64,000 bases of DNA, from NCBI GenBank assembly GCA_051294375.1, contig CM119263.1:18686628-18750627 (forward strand), given 5' to 3'. A program made the translations under genes and the position numbers. Under the pieces are notes generated by a model, which was given only the letters and a program-made list of their open reading frames with translations, was not told the origin of the DNA and searched no databases. This stretch comes from Paraspadella gotoi. Its lineage: Eukaryota > Chaetognatha. Below are positions 1 through 12,468 of the stretch, piece after piece. How positions within the stretch are numbered: the stretch's first letter is position 1; each line of letters opens with the position of its first letter.

Positions 1-442
1 CAAAATAGAGAAATAATTATTCTAAATAATTCGAAAAGAGCCTTAGTTTAGACGAGGAACCTACGTGAGAGTTTTCCAGGTGTTTCTTTTTCAAGTGTGT
101 TTGTGTGGGGGTGCGTTGTGTTCGAGTTTACAGACTTTCGGTTGACAAAACGAAAACCAACTTTGCCAACCGCGTACAATGATTTGAACGTAAAAACTTT
201 AACCGGGTTCGGTTCTCGAAGACTCGAAATATAAGCGATAATTCCATTCGATTCGAAAAAGAACAAACATGTTTTTGTTCTACTCTAGATTTAAAAAAAA
301 AAAGAAGGAAGCAGAGAGGGAAACAAAGAGAATGTTATAAAGAAACAGAATATCAAATATTAGATAAGAAAAAGAGAGAAATATTTAAAACTAAAAAATT
401 CAAAACGTGACATCACAGTCTTGACGTTTTTCGTATCGAAAA

Positions 443-543
443 TGACGTCGAATCCATCGCAAAATCTTTGACGCGAAGGATTTAGACGCGGTTTCTGCTC
501 AGAATAGAAAGGGAGAGTTTTGACGTCACGAGAGTATGACGTC

Positions 544-544
<1 letters not shown>
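443..544. promoter_or_regulatory. Cluster of CRE/ATF-like sites (TGACGTCA)
   Basis: Two perfect palindromic TGACGTCA sites (521-528 and 537-544) and one TGACGTCG (443-450) lie within about 100 bp, with further half-site-like TGAC words just upstream. CREB/ATF bZIP proteins bind this palindrome. The cluster directly abuts a long GA array. No target gene is visible within the window, so a regulatory role is inference. Confidence 0.35.

Positions 545-637
<93 letters not shown>
545..637. repeat. (GA)n microsatellite
   Basis: Near-perfect GA dinucleotide array of about 90 bp, ending in an imperfect AGAAGAGAAAG edge. Confidence 0.95.
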
Positions 638-639
<2 letters not shown>

Positions 640-926
640 AAAGATTGAGATTAAAAAAAAATAGTTGCAACTTTGAACATCGTTGGTGTCAGTAACATCT
701 ACGTAAGAATGAATCTGACGTCCTTAGGGAAAGCCATTGTTTGGAATTATCAGCAAGTATGTCAGGTTCAAAGGGCTCAATTTATATAAATCTTCAATAA
801 TAAGGAATAGATTATGAGTAAATAAGGACTACAGGAAAACTTAAAAAGAATATCGGACAGAAAATTTTGTGATTTACCTCAACTTACATTGACCTTTTGG
901 GCTTGAATAAAAGACTGCCTTGAACT

Positions 927-1048
<122 letters not shown>

Positions 1049-2080
1049 ACGGCTGAAGACGAGGAAAAAACGAGAAATCGTGGAACTTAGTAGAATTCTC
1101 AAAATTCTGATTGGAAAAAAAAGAAAATTAACCAAAAAATGATGGATTCAGTCAAGGGCCTGAAATGGACAATGCATGATGCCAAAAGCCAAATGCATTT
1201 CAATCATTTCTCTTTTTCGGAACAGCTCCGCCTCCGACGACATGCTTCAAGGGTTACTTCATTCCGTCGTCCCTTCCGCCTCCATGCCTGGCTTCAATAT
1301 CAAAGGCTTCCCGCGTGGTGCAGCGGGCAGATTATTATATTTTTAGTTGCGCCACGAGTAATCTATAAGTCACTTTTCGGTCGGTCGGTCGGTCCGTCGG
1401 TCTATCTGTCCGTCGGTCTGTCCTACTTAAGTTAATAATGCTTATAACTTGCCTATAGTTTGTTGCTCATTTGTTAAAAATCAAATCTAAACGACTACTG
1501 GCACCGCCTTTTGTTTTTAAAGAAAAGTAAAAAAAAAAGTAATGCGGCGCAACACCTTCGAATAACCGTTCCTTGTTCCTTTTATTAAAAGGAGAAAGGA
1601 GAAAGTGAGAGAGGAATTCGTGATTTGCCAGCACTTTGCAGCAATCAAAAGAAACGCACACAAATTAGAGAACATACACGGTTCAACAAAATTACAAAAA
1701 TCACCAACAAATTTAAAACAATATAATTATTAAAGAAGAGAGAGTTGGGAAAAAAATTTCAATAGTGATAATTCTTCCAAAATGAAATTACTCACCCAAT
1801 GAGTTTGGAATCCGTTGAACATTGAAAACAATAAATTTGTGAAGTTTTGTATTGAGTAGAAAAGAAGAGAAAAGAAATAAAATTTAAAAAAAATAAAAAA
1901 AAGATTAAAGAAAATAGTTGTTGAAAATCCCCTTGTCCCCCACCCCATTGGAAATAAACTTGGGTCTTCCACGCCGCTGTGGTGGCGGACAGGGAAGAGG
2001 AAGAGGAAAAGGAAAATGAAGAGGAAGAAGTAAACGAAATTACCTGAAACTTCGAATTTAAAGGAAAAAAAATGTTATTT

Positions 2081-2180
2081 GGTGTGTGTGTGTGTGTGTG
2101 TTGGTGTGAGAGAGAGAGAGGAGAGAGGAGAGAGAGAGAGAGAGAGAGAGAAGAGAGAAGAGAGAGAGAGGAGAGAGGAG
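2081..2180. repeat. Compound (GT)n/(GA)n microsatellite
   Basis: About 20 bp of GT repeats passes into an interrupted GA array with GGAGAGG and AAGAG interruptions. Confidence 0.85.
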
Positions 2181-2602
2181 TTTAGTGTATGACAGAGTTT
2201 TTTTTAAGGAAGACGACAGGACGGATCTTTCGCCTCGGAGGCGACGACGACGATCGCGACGACCGCGACCAAAAAAAGGCGACGTTTTAAATTTTAACCG
2301 ATTTGTTTTGAATCGGTAAAAATAAGATAAAAATTTTTTTGTATAAAAATAAACGTAAGAATCACTAGAATATGATATTTTCTGAATATTCTCGATACGT
2401 TTTTATTCGTTGTGGCTTATGAGGGAATAGAAAGTTTAAAAACTTATAGGTATTCGGGCATTCCAGTACTTTTGCCGTTCTCTCTTTGGCTTTAAGATAA
2501 AAGTTTCGAAGTAAAATTTAAATGAATACATAATACGATTACGGATATAAGGGGCGAAAAAGGGAACGAGTAGTGAAGTAAAAAAAAATCTTCTTTCGAC
2601 AT

Positions 2603-2640
2603 GACTCATCTCGAATCCTGGTATACTACCCGGTTGTCCC
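2603..2640 (-). repeat. Possible tRNA-derived SINE fragment (B-box-like)
   Basis: Read on the minus strand, the sequence contains GGATTCGAGAT, close to the RNA polymerase III B box (GGTTCGANTCC). No cloverleaf or intact A box can be made around it, so a true tRNA gene is unlikely. Confidence 0.25.
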
Positions 2641-3301
2641 ATTTTTTTTTCATCGGGGCAGAAACTTTTTACACAAAATAGTTTTGACGGTAAATTAGAG
2701 TTTACTCAGTTTCTTGCGAAACTTTTACCTTTTATATTTTTTTATTTCTTTCTAAACTGGGGACCATTCATGACAGTATCGTATATTTCGGTATAAAAAC
2801 TTTTGACGGAAAAAGCTGAGGGACCATAAATCCAATATAGTTATTCGTACGTTTATTTCATAACAGTTCCGAGTATTTTTATGTTAGTTTTACAGTTCAA
2901 TACTGGTAATCGTCGATCTCATATTTACATAAGTTGAAATATTTTACCACTTAAATCTTCATTGATGGGTAAGCCAGGTCTTGAAATGACGGCGACCGGG
3001 ATAAAAGGATGCATATTGAAGATTTCCGCGAGGAAAGAAAAGGTTAAATCCGGCTAACGCATGTGGTTCCTCCCTTTTGAAATTTTCAATGAAAAGCGAA
3101 CCAATAATTTCAGTTGTATTACATTAAAGCGACTTTTCACAAACAGCAATCTGGCTGATGAATACCTCCAACTCACTATTCCTGGCTTAGCAACAAGGAA
3201 TCAGCATTGCTGATGAAGAATCTAACTATAAATATAATTCTAAGCTTCTAATTCTGCAACTCGTATGCTCTGACTTAAAACGAGAGGAATTGCTTTCTCC
3301 T

Positions 3302-3307
3302 TTTATT
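3302..3307 (-). terminator. Putative polyadenylation signal of the CARF-like gene
   Basis: AATAAA on the minus strand, about 210 bp downstream of the CARF-like stop codon. It is the first such hexamer after the stop. No transcript evidence is available. Confidence 0.35.
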
Positions 3308-3516
3308 GAGATCATGACTAAAGGTAGCAAAGGACTTTCATATAAGAACAGCAAAAAAGATACTGAAGGTGAGCGAATTCATCAATCATCAGTTTAGCGA
3401 GGCAAAGGTCGACCGGAGATTAAACTCCTTTCGACCTAAACCGCTGCGATTCCATTAAGAAACACAACAGAAGGCTCCAACAACCGTGGCTAAAACAGCC
3501 GGACAGACAGCTCTGG

Positions 3517-6500
3517 TTACGCAAGTAGGACCCGAAAGTTTTTCGCATCCCTGAAGGAAGAGACGATGTCGTCCAGCGTCGTCAATTCCGGGTAAGGAAC
3601 GCCATCTGAGTAGTTAATTGAATTTTTTACATTTTGAATATGTCAATATTTATATTTAATATGGTTTACGAGTCAAATCAGAGAAACTTACTTTGAAAAG
3701 TTTTGGGCTCTTGACTTAAGATTTTGTCTACGTAGAAACGCGCGATATCTGGGTCGCACTCAAGATCGCCACTTGCGATATCCTACGAACAAAAATACTT
3801 TGAGTAAATTAAGTCTGACTTGAATGAGAATTGTGTTATTCAACACTAAGTAATTAATGAGACTCTGCTTTATATCCTGTTCGCGAGTGACACCAAAAAA
3901 ATATTTACTATACTTTAAATATTTAATAAATATAATTTATAAGTTTCATTTTGTGTTTAAATCATTTATTATTCCAGGTTTAATTTTTTATCGAACATAG
4001 TAAAATTGGGGAAAAAGACCATTTTAAACATTCTTATTGAATTTTTAAAAAACATCATAAGAAATCCCTATAAATGGTCTAATTAATGAAGTATCTGAAC
4101 TATCGTAATGTTTAGTAATTTCTGAGTAATGATTTTTATTTTTTTAATTGTAAATCTTAAGTTTTATTTATACAATTTTTCCAATTAAAAAAAAATGCTG
4201 TCCTGAGCATGTTCTTGAGTGTCTTGAATAATTATTTTATATTATAAGGATTCACAGATAATTTTTAATTTAATGGTGTAAATAGATTTAAATAATTTTA
4301 AATGATTAATGAATAATTAATTTAGAATTATTTTCTTTTTTTTGACCATTAAAGAAAGGTTTTACATAAGTAAATATCAAATTAATCTTATGAAATTACA
4401 ATATAAGAAACGTCCAGTACTTTGCTATAGAATGAGGAAAGAAAATTTCAAAAAATATTTATTTAATGAGAAATGTTACGCATTTTTTTTGTATCACTGG
4501 CGAACGGACACCGGGTAGTTTCCTCGCTGAGTCGTTCCCACCTTGCACGCTTGATATATATGATTCCTTATGTCATGTACGGTGGGATACAAGCTTCTGT
4601 TGTGTCGGTCGGGTTGCCAATTACCGCTCGAGGGAAGGATCTCGCTTTCCACATACGTTCTGATAAAAGTTGCGATTAAAACTTCATTTGTAAACCATAT
4701 TGCATCGTTAATGCTTTTTTATCGTTTTACGCCTTAAATGGTTTGTTTTTCTATTTCAGAAATATATTGCACGGTTAAACGTCGTTCCCCCACCTGAGTA
4801 TCTTTCTGATCTCGACTGCGTTGGTGATGCCGAAGACGACGCACTCGCGCAACTTCTGGACGACATCGAATCGTTGGTGTTCCTCGTCGGGAACTCGCAT
4901 CGAGTCCGCTTCGTCGTCGGCGGGATTGAGTTCGATAGAGTCAACGGCCGAGGTTGGAAAGAGATGGTTTGGAGTGGGCGACTTAGTGGGTGAGGGGGAA
5001 GCCTTTTAAGAAAGGGGCAGAGGTAAGCATTAGGATAAATTATTTAAACAAACTGCAATAAGCAAAAAAATGGCTTCAAAACTTTTTTAATACCAATAAA
5101 ACATAACAAAATATAGAAAAATTACCTCGAACTGTAAATCGTTCGCAAAGGCTAAATAGAAAAGAGCCACATTTAACACTGTCTTAAGGCAACCACTAGC
5201 CAACAACTTTTTCAACATTAACCGGGAACTCTCCCACGCATGACAAATCGAACCCATCCGCCCGATTCTGAGAAAGCAAGAAACCTTTTGTTTTCTGACG
5301 TAGGTCGCTGGGGACCTCTGCTGGGAGAATTGGAGCGGAGATTCCTTGACGTTATTCTCCGTGTGATACTCGTGGGCGTTTTTGGTGGGCAGTTGAATAT
5401 ACCACCTGCAGAAAAAATGGTCAGTAATTTTTTTAGAAAAGTATAAAATAAAATTGGAAGTAAATTCTTAACGTACCTGTCCTCTCCCCTGAGAGGAGGT
5501 TGGTCTGTATCCGTTGAATTGGCAAAATTCTTTAAACGAGCCTTTAGGTCCTTAAAATATCTGTCCATCAACTGCTTCGTCGCCTTCCGGAGAGAAACGT
5601 GATTTTCGTCATTGACGCCAATGTCGTAATCCAGAAACTTGTAGACTTTTTTGATGTAGATTCTTGAGAAAAAATTCCAAATAAAAAAAAAATATCAAAT
5701 AAATAACCTAGTATGGTGGACTAAAATCCACCAACCGTTCATCAGCGGCCATTGGTGCCGGAGGCAAGTCATTCGCCTCCCAACCCAAAGGTCCGGGGTT
5801 CTAGCCTGGTGGTCGTCTGGCAGTTAAGAGGGACGGGGCGCTTAACCCGCCTGTAACATGGTGTTACAGCCTGATCCGAAGCTCAGGGACTGCTTATATT
5901 GAACGGTTCTGTCACTAACACATAATAATAATTACTGTCTCTTCACTAGACCATTTAAAATTTTATAAATTTCATAAACTAAATAAAGTGCCTTTAACAT
6001 TCACACCTAGCAGGGCAGCACTCGATGAAGTTCGAATCGATTTCGCCCTGTTTCCGCTTCCGTGACTCGATGCCAAGACCGGCGCGTTCAGCGTGCAGAG
6101 CTGCGTGGCGGCGACGCGCACCAAACTGGCACTCCATCACAATAGCCCGCGATCCCATGTTGATGAAAGGGACGCCGTCGAAGGGGGCGTATTGGGATTT
6201 CCACAGAAGGCGTTGTGCTGATTTGCCTAAAATCGAAAAAAGGGTCGCGATGTCAGCGATGTCGCGAAGCCTAGTGACATCAACGACTCACCTGGAGTTG
6301 GGCTTTGCCTCGTGCCCCACGAGGATCTTGTGGCGTTTTTGTGAAGCGTCAGCAAGATATCGAGTTCAGTTTCGCTGCAGACGTATCCTCGATAGTAATC
6401 ACCAACCTAGGGAAAAGACGCCAACAACGTTTCACATCTTTAATCACAATTCGCGGGAATGATTATACGCGTACCTTTTTACAGTCACGTAAATGCGACG

Positions 6501-7829
6501 TCCAGGTTTCTGGGTCCAAATAATCGCTGTCCGACTAAAAATAAAAACCACTCCATTAAATTAACGATAATAAATAAAAGATGAAAAGAAAACTCGACCG
6601 CTACTAACGAAAGAGTCGATGTCGGAGGCGAAGATGGCGTTGGAATCGAGCGTGAGTCCCAGGAGCTGCACCTGTTGGCCAGACTTGGGTCGAATCGTCA
6701 CGATGTTACCGTCGGGATCGAACAGCTTGAGGTCATGATCGTCCGACTCGGGTTCAGCAGTTGGCAGAACAACGACGTTTGAATTCGTGCCTGCGATAAA
6801 TATGGGATTGAGAAAGACTGGGGGATACAAAATAAAATCTTCACGCAAAAATACTAAATCTTAAATTTTTAAGCCTTTGAAGCATTTTTCCGATCAATGA
6901 AGTATAAAAGGTAAACATCACTGATGTACCTTGACCTTCGGGTATCGAGATAATCTGAATTCTGGAATCATCTCCGAAAGGCAAAGCTTCGGCCTCGCTC
7001 GATCCTTGCACAACGTATGTATTTTCGCTGACAGCTCCGTCTATAAACAGAAAATTGAGTTTGAGGGTTGAGGGGTTTGTCAATACATGAATATATAATA
7101 TTTACGTATGAATAATCAAACGAAAGCTTTACATTAAAAATTCTATGCCTATTTACCCTCATTTTCATCTTCGAGAATGACGAAAGAATCCATAGCTTCA
7201 GAGGGAGAATCGGGCAGAAGAAGCGTCACAGATCGCTCTGTCGGTTGCGTCACCCGCCTTGATTCGGGATGCGCGACACGTTGCGGGGAATTCTGCAGAA
7301 TGGGGCGCTGCTCCAACTCTGTCCGGAGCCGTTTTGCGGGTTGACAGTCTCCTGTGGACAAGCGTCTTTGCGCTTTCAACCGCTCTCGCTGCAGCAGCTT
7401 TTCCTGAAGCTGAGGACCCGAGCGGTACGGCATGAGGCTGTAGGCGTGATCCAAGCTGACGGAAACTGCGGCCATAGCTTGCCGCTCCACTTCGTCCTCG
7501 ACTTCATCTATCGCTTCCTCGTCCATGTTAGTTTCAACGAGCATGTAGCCTCCTTCTTCGAGATCAACGGCCGACTCCATGGTTACCTCTTGATTCTCAA
7601 TCACCGTGTGCGGCTCGACGTCGGTAGTTTCCTCGACGGGAAGCAACGAATACTCGGCGTCGGCTTCACTGCCTCCGCTGACGACCGCGTAAAATTGAGG
7701 GACGCCGTTTTCGTCGTAGACGACCTGAATTTGGCCTTCTTCCTCCTCGTCATTGGACACGACGAGCTGGAAAGCGTCACCGCCCTCTTCGGTCTGAACC
7801 GTCAGCGTGTCACCGCTAGAGAGATCCAT
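3517..7829 (-). CDS. CARF: CARF-like calcium-responsive transcription factor, 12 coding exons
   Basis: Exons in transcript order: 7157-7829, 6930-7040, 6609-6790, 6475-6534, 6292-6406, 6007-6226, 5477-5662, 5285-5405, 4794-5002, 4542-4659, 3692-3782, 3517-3605. All boundaries are GT/AG, all phases join, and together they give 724 codons plus stop; I recall the vertebrate protein as about the same length. Residues 1-224 are acidic, with a basic nuclear-signal-like PAKRLRT at 164-170. The domain known as ALS2CR8/CARF spans about residues 343-665: [20 protein letters not shown] at 395-414, [14 protein letters not shown] from 450, [15 protein letters not shown] in the eighth exon, and [20 protein letters not shown] at 646-665. 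Mammalian CARF binds a calcium-response element in the BDNF promoter; function here is inferred from family. The donor after the eighth exon (GTTTCT) is weak. The start is the first ATG of a long open exon and lies just inside a CCAAT-containing upstream region. An intron carries a SINE. Confidence 0.9.
5725..5935 (+). repeat. tRNA-derived SINE-like element in a CARF intron
   Basis: The element has a B-box-like GGTTCTAGCC at 5797-5806, an upstream A-box-like region, and a tail with agcctgatccgaagctca at about 5868-5885 followed by an ACTGCTTAT...GAACGGT segment. The same tail recurs at about 9463-9510 with another B-box-like word ahead of it, so this is an interspersed family. It begins with a short hairpin (GGTGGACTAAAATCCACC). 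It lies inside the CARF-like intron between exons 5477-5662 and 6007-6226. Confidence 0.65.
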
Positions 7830-8310
7830 AGCTGTAGTGATGGCGACGGCGATGCGTAATCAGACAAATTTAATACACTGTGCCTCAGCACGTCGCGTAG
7901 AAAATAATAAACGCCTGAGGCGACTTACACCGATAACTCTCAGGAAATTAAAATAAAAAACTTCGTCAAAGTCCGAGAATCTTCAAAAATTGGCCCGAAA
8001 TTGTGGCCTCGACATGGAGACAGGGAGACAGTTACCTCGATCGAGCTGATTATTCAGCCTCAGTGCCACGTTCCGCCTCGGTTTCAACGACTGCTCTTTT
8101 GATGTCTCCTCCAATCAGGAAGCCGCAATGCACTTGAGGTGTCCAATCACCTGACAGATAGCACCGACGTTAGTAGGTCTTACTGTGATTACTGAAAGAA
8201 CTCCAAAAGCTCTTTCTTTTCGTTGCAATAACATCGAACCAATTAAGCTAACGTTACAACTTTGCAGCGTTATTGGTGTAATATTAAGCTTAGCACCAGC
8301 CAATCAGAGT
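7830..8310 (-). promoter_or_regulatory. 5' UTR/promoter region of the CARF-like gene
   Basis: CpG-richer sequence immediately upstream of the CARF-like start codon. CCAAT words (on the plus strand) lie at 8111-8115, 8143-8147 and 8300-8304. No clear TATA element is visible. CCAAT words suggest an NF-Y-type promoter. Whether a 5' untranslated exon exists cannot be told from sequence. Confidence 0.4.
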
Positions 8311-9214
8311 TCGGAATTTGCAATTTTTCTTATATTTTGTTATTCTGTGATGAATATATTCAAAATTACTACAGTGTAGTCTACACATTACATATTTTTA
8401 TCATCTTGCCACTTGCCACCTTCCACTTTTAAATCCAAATTCTGATTTCGCGTATGTTCAATAAAACATCTTTTATGTTTCTTGTTTTCCAGACATCCGG
8501 CAGAGGACATTAACTCGATGTACCAAATTTGAATTTGGCTGATAAAAAGAACAACGAATGAACACGAAAGCGTAGTAAAAAGTCTAAATTTAACTTCAAA
8601 TAAAATTCTAAACGTGAGGAATGAACAACAATATATTAATGAAAAAAAAATGTATTATAATTTTCGCGATTTACGCAGTAGGCTATGTTTATATAAAGTA
8701 CTAACCCTATAAATGTTAAAATTAAAAAATGTTTTTTATAAGATTTTTTTGAAGATTTGGGTTCGTCATAAAAGTTGATGACAGAAATATAACTTCTTTT
8801 TTATAATCTCCCATCAAAATTAAGAAAAGTCCATTTTGAAATTTTAGGATTTTTTAATGAAAGTACAATGTATAAATATAGCCTACAGCGAAAATTCGAA
8901 AACAAAAAAATAATTTTTATATCAATTAATGTTCACTGGTGGTATGTTGTTCATAATTGACTATTAGAATTTTCATACGTGACTTTCACCACGCTCTAAC
9001 ACTGAATAAGTTTTACTAGCGTTCTTAGATATAAACTAAAAATATTTATACTAAAATACTAAACATACTAAACATACTAATATCTCTCTTTAAAATTTAA
9101 ATTTGGATATCTCCTAAAAAACGAATGTCATCCTCAGTCTTCATAAAATGGGTAAAACCAACATAAGATTGTCCAATGTCCATTGACCAATGACCATAAA
9201 CAATTAAACATGCT

Positions 9215-9290
9215 TGACAATTATAGACAGGCCATGGAGGGAAAAGGCCTCCGTCCTTTTTTTAGATTATAGCATGACAGGACCTTTATT
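9215..9290 (+). repeat. Short interspersed repeat, copy 1
   Basis: GACAGGC...TGG...AGGCCTCC...ATAGCATGACAGGACC here corresponds to a diverged copy at 47037-47110 that keeps the GACAGGC, AGGCCTCC and ATAGCAGG blocks in order. It sits just upstream of a SINE-like unit and may be part of one composite element. Confidence 0.45.
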
Positions 9291-9364
9291 AATTCCTAAT
9301 CCCAAACGGTGTTTAAATTAATGTTTATTGTATGTATAAATGAAAACAATGTGTTTCGTAATTT

Positions 9365-9530
9365 CTCACGAGGTAGTAAGTAGATCGCCTCGCAACCCTC
9401 AATTCAGGTCCTCGGTTCCAACCCGGTGGAATTTTTAAATGGGACTGGGCGCTTATCTATGTAGCCTGATCCGAAGCTCACGTACTGCTTATTTATGAAC
9501 GGTCATTTATTACAAATATTCTGTCTCGTC
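9365..9530 (+). repeat. tRNA-derived SINE-like element, second copy
   Basis: The B-box-like GGTTCCAACCC at 9414-9424 is followed by the family tail agcctgatccgaagctca and an ACTGCTTAT...GAACGGT segment, the same as in the copy at 5725-5935. The two copies share order and spacing but have many substitutions, so they are old. Confidence 0.6.
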
Positions 9531-9639
9531 AACTAACTCTATTGTTAGGGCTAATCTATGTCAATGAGGTGGGCCAGAAGTTTGATTTGGGAACATTCCC
9601 AAATGACACTTCATACATTTCTGAAAAAAAATTTCAATG

Positions 9640-9960
9640 GACCAAAATTTTATAAAATGGCTATTTATTGAAAGGAAATGTAAAAATTTTTTTGAATTTC
9701 GTATTTTTAAAAGCAGATTCAGAGAGCTTATGAAAAGTTGTCTACACGAAGTATAATTCCTTTTTCAATATTTTGATGATAAATGGGTCAAAGTTGGGAA
9801 AACCTTAAAAAATCATCATGATCATCATCATCCAATGATTTACACACGTTTTTGCTAATTTTCAGTAATGAAACATTAATATTTTAAAAAGTTATAATTA
9901 ATTTTTTGCTTAACTTTTTAAGCTCTATCAGAATAACATAACACAATAACTAATACCAAT
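9640..9960. repeat. AT-rich interspersed repeat, copy A
   Basis: Blocks such as CTACACGAAGTATAATTCC and TTTTTAA[A/G]...CAGATTCAG[A/T]GAG recur in the same order at 11510-11960. A third, weaker partial match lies near 8730-8830. No open frame or terminal inverted repeat was recognised. Confidence 0.5.
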
Positions 9961-10332
9961 AATGGATTGTTGTTTAATGCTGTTTCCATTAAAATTTGAA
10001 TTTGGTCGGCGACTGCTACTATTGTCTTTTATTTTACTGAGGCTTTTAATCTTTCCAAGTTCTTTGTGAAACGCATTTATCCAATTATTTAGTGAGTTTG
10101 TTTAGATGTATTTAAAAAACAAAACAGAAAATTTTTATCTCAAATTAACTAATAAAACAAATTATTCAGTATGTCAGTATAGGATACGCTGGTAATTTTC
10201 AGTCTATATACATTAAAACCCATCTATATGGGCCTCCCGCCTCTTTTCGTTCTCATCATCTTTCGCCCCAATCCTGATCCCCAACTTTTTCGCAATTTTA
10301 TGGGAATGTCAGATCACCACTTAATTGTGATT

Positions 10333-10460
<128 letters not shown>

Positions 10461-10758
10461 CATTGGGAAGAGGACGCGCGCTTTACATGTTTTTTATCGA
10501 AACATCGCCTCAGTTTTTAGGTCTGAATGTCGATTAAAAAAATTAATGAATAACTATTTCACGGTTGCTTTGATCTAGATCGCTTAAATTTGTTTTTTTA
10601 AAAGCAAGCATATTTAATTTTTCGTCAATACGGTCTCGTGTTATTGAAAACACCTCTACGGTACATCAGCAAATTTTTTATGAATTACTTACCTCTTATT
10701 CACTTTATTATCAATATTATGTTAACAATTTTTTTTATTAAATAATTCTTAGAGTATT

Positions 10759-11154
10759 TCAATTTTTTAAAATGCCTGATATGATGATTGCTTTTTTCGA
10801 GTACGACGTTAATAAAAAACATTTTTTTCTTCGATTCTTTATTTTAAATATACAATTCGGACGCCTAAAGTTAAACACCCCCTGACGCTTGCGACGACCT
10901 CGTTTCCGGAAGAACGCCACGATTTCCTCCGCGGAAAAGTGACGACTGGAAAGATTCGGCAAGCTGTCTTGAACACGAAGACAAATTTGTTGGGTGAGTA
11001 TTCGTTCACCCGGCGTCACTCGCTTAATCACTCGGCGGACGGACGCGTACTTTGTGGTTAATGTTTTTACGATTAAGAGAATGGCGACGACAACGATGAG
11101 GACGACGGTCATAACGACGACGACAGCGACGAAATCCCCCGCGGGAATTCGCAT
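10759..11154 (-). CDS. Possible small single-pass membrane protein ORF
   Basis: A 131-codon open frame starts at MRIPAGDF. A strongly hydrophobic segment at residues 9-29 (Val/Ile/Leu-rich) is followed by a Lys/Arg-rich tail containing ICLRVQDSLPNLSSRHFSAE and a GRRKR cluster. The ATG has a purine at -3. Codons use many GTC/GTT valines, overlapping the local GTC-repeat bias that is common in this genome, so the membrane segment could be a product of simple sequence. The last 40 residues look less like coding sequence and may be intron read-through. I do not recognise the family. It could be noise. Confidence 0.3.
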   Translation of the reverse strand: MRIPAGDFVAVVVVMTVVLIVVVAILLIVKTLTTKYASVRRVIKRVTPGERILTQQICLRVQDSLPNLSSRHFSAEEIVAFFRKRGRRKRQGVFNFRRPNCIFKIKNRRKKCFLLTSYSKKAIIISGILKN

Positions 11155-11509
11155 CGCGTGAGACTGGACCACCGAGGACGACGACCACGACGACGACGGG
11201 TGAGGCGAGGCGAGGCGAGGTGAGGCGTGGAAAAGAGAGCGAGCGAAGGAAAACCAGCGCAGATGTGGAGGTGATGACAGGAGCCACTGAATTTGAAGAA
11301 GCGTTGGAGCGAGCGACACGACGGAGACTTGAGCAGCCGGATGGACTTGCGACCTCGATGGAGATTGTGGTGTCGTCGTTCTTGCGAGCAGTGATGACGG
11401 GTTATTGCTAGAAGCTAGGAGTAACCTAACTCAGTAAGGTGGTTAAGAAATTTAAAGCACCTGCTCAAACGAAAATTTAGACATTGTTTAAAAAAAATTA
11501 ATAGACAAA

Positions 11510-11960
11510 ACATTTTTAATATTACTCTATAAATATTAAAATAGGAAAGGCTATTTTTTTATTTTTAAGATCAGATTCAGTGAGTTTGCAAAAGGTTGGC
11601 TACACAAAGTATAATTCCTTTTTCGATATTTTTATCATTATTTTGAGCATTATTACATTTTTGGACTGAAACGTACTTTTATTTTCTCCTTGAAAATATA
11701 AACAAATTTCTTGTTTGTAAACAAAACAAAATTTCACTTAATTTTGATATTTTGATCATAAGTAGGTGAAAAATATGAAAAACTTTTAATAATTTTATTA
11801 TTTTATCTTAATTTTGACCAAAAACTATTTTTTCTTTAACTTTTTATACTCTATCAGAATCCATCAAAAAGTTAAGATTGATTAAAAAAAAATTATCATC
11901 ATAATATTGTAATTTTTAAAGCAATACTAAAAGCATTAAAATTGAACTTTTTAAAAATTC
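11510..11960. repeat. AT-rich interspersed repeat, copy B
   Basis: Shares ordered blocks with 9640-9960: a CAGATTCAGTGAG block, CTACACAAAGTATAATTCC, and AACTTTTTA[T/A]...CTCTATCAGAAT. Confidence 0.5.
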
Positions 11961-12364
11961 TTTTTTTACCTAAAAGTAGGCTTCAAGACTACAGTTTCGA
12001 ACCCCATATTGAATTAAATTTCATAGTAGATTTCTACCTAAGCCTCTCATTTTATGTATCTTCTTTGAGCCCATAATGTTGAGACTATCAGCTAAATCTG
12101 AAATATTATTAGGAAAAAAAATACACCAAAAACACTATCTCCGATTTAAAAAAAAAATATTAAAATATGCGTGCACCAGTGTCGTGTATGTCCGACTGGT
12201 TTACATCCGTGCTTCGCTGGCCCACATCCGGGCTTCTCCTTCGGACACGTCGATTCGCCCCCTCGAATACAAGGCGTCGATTCTGAAGGCAAATTAATTA
12301 AATTTCTTAATCCGAATCCACTTACGTCTAAGGGGCAATCTTCTTGTCGCCTTCGATTTAATAA

Positions 12365-12468
<104 letters not shown>

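Larger units (their letters stand above)
8310..10330. other. AT-rich intergenic DNA with interspersed repeats
   Basis: No coding exon recognised. The stretch includes the SINE-like element at 9365-9530, a short element at 9215-9290 that recurs near 47037, and an AT-rich repeat at 9640-9960 that recurs at 11510-11960. Confidence 0.6.

Noticed and set aside
7269-7859. Long plus-strand open frame across the first CARF exon
   Set aside because: It is the antisense shadow of a coding exon whose minus-strand product has recognisable content and consistent splicing.
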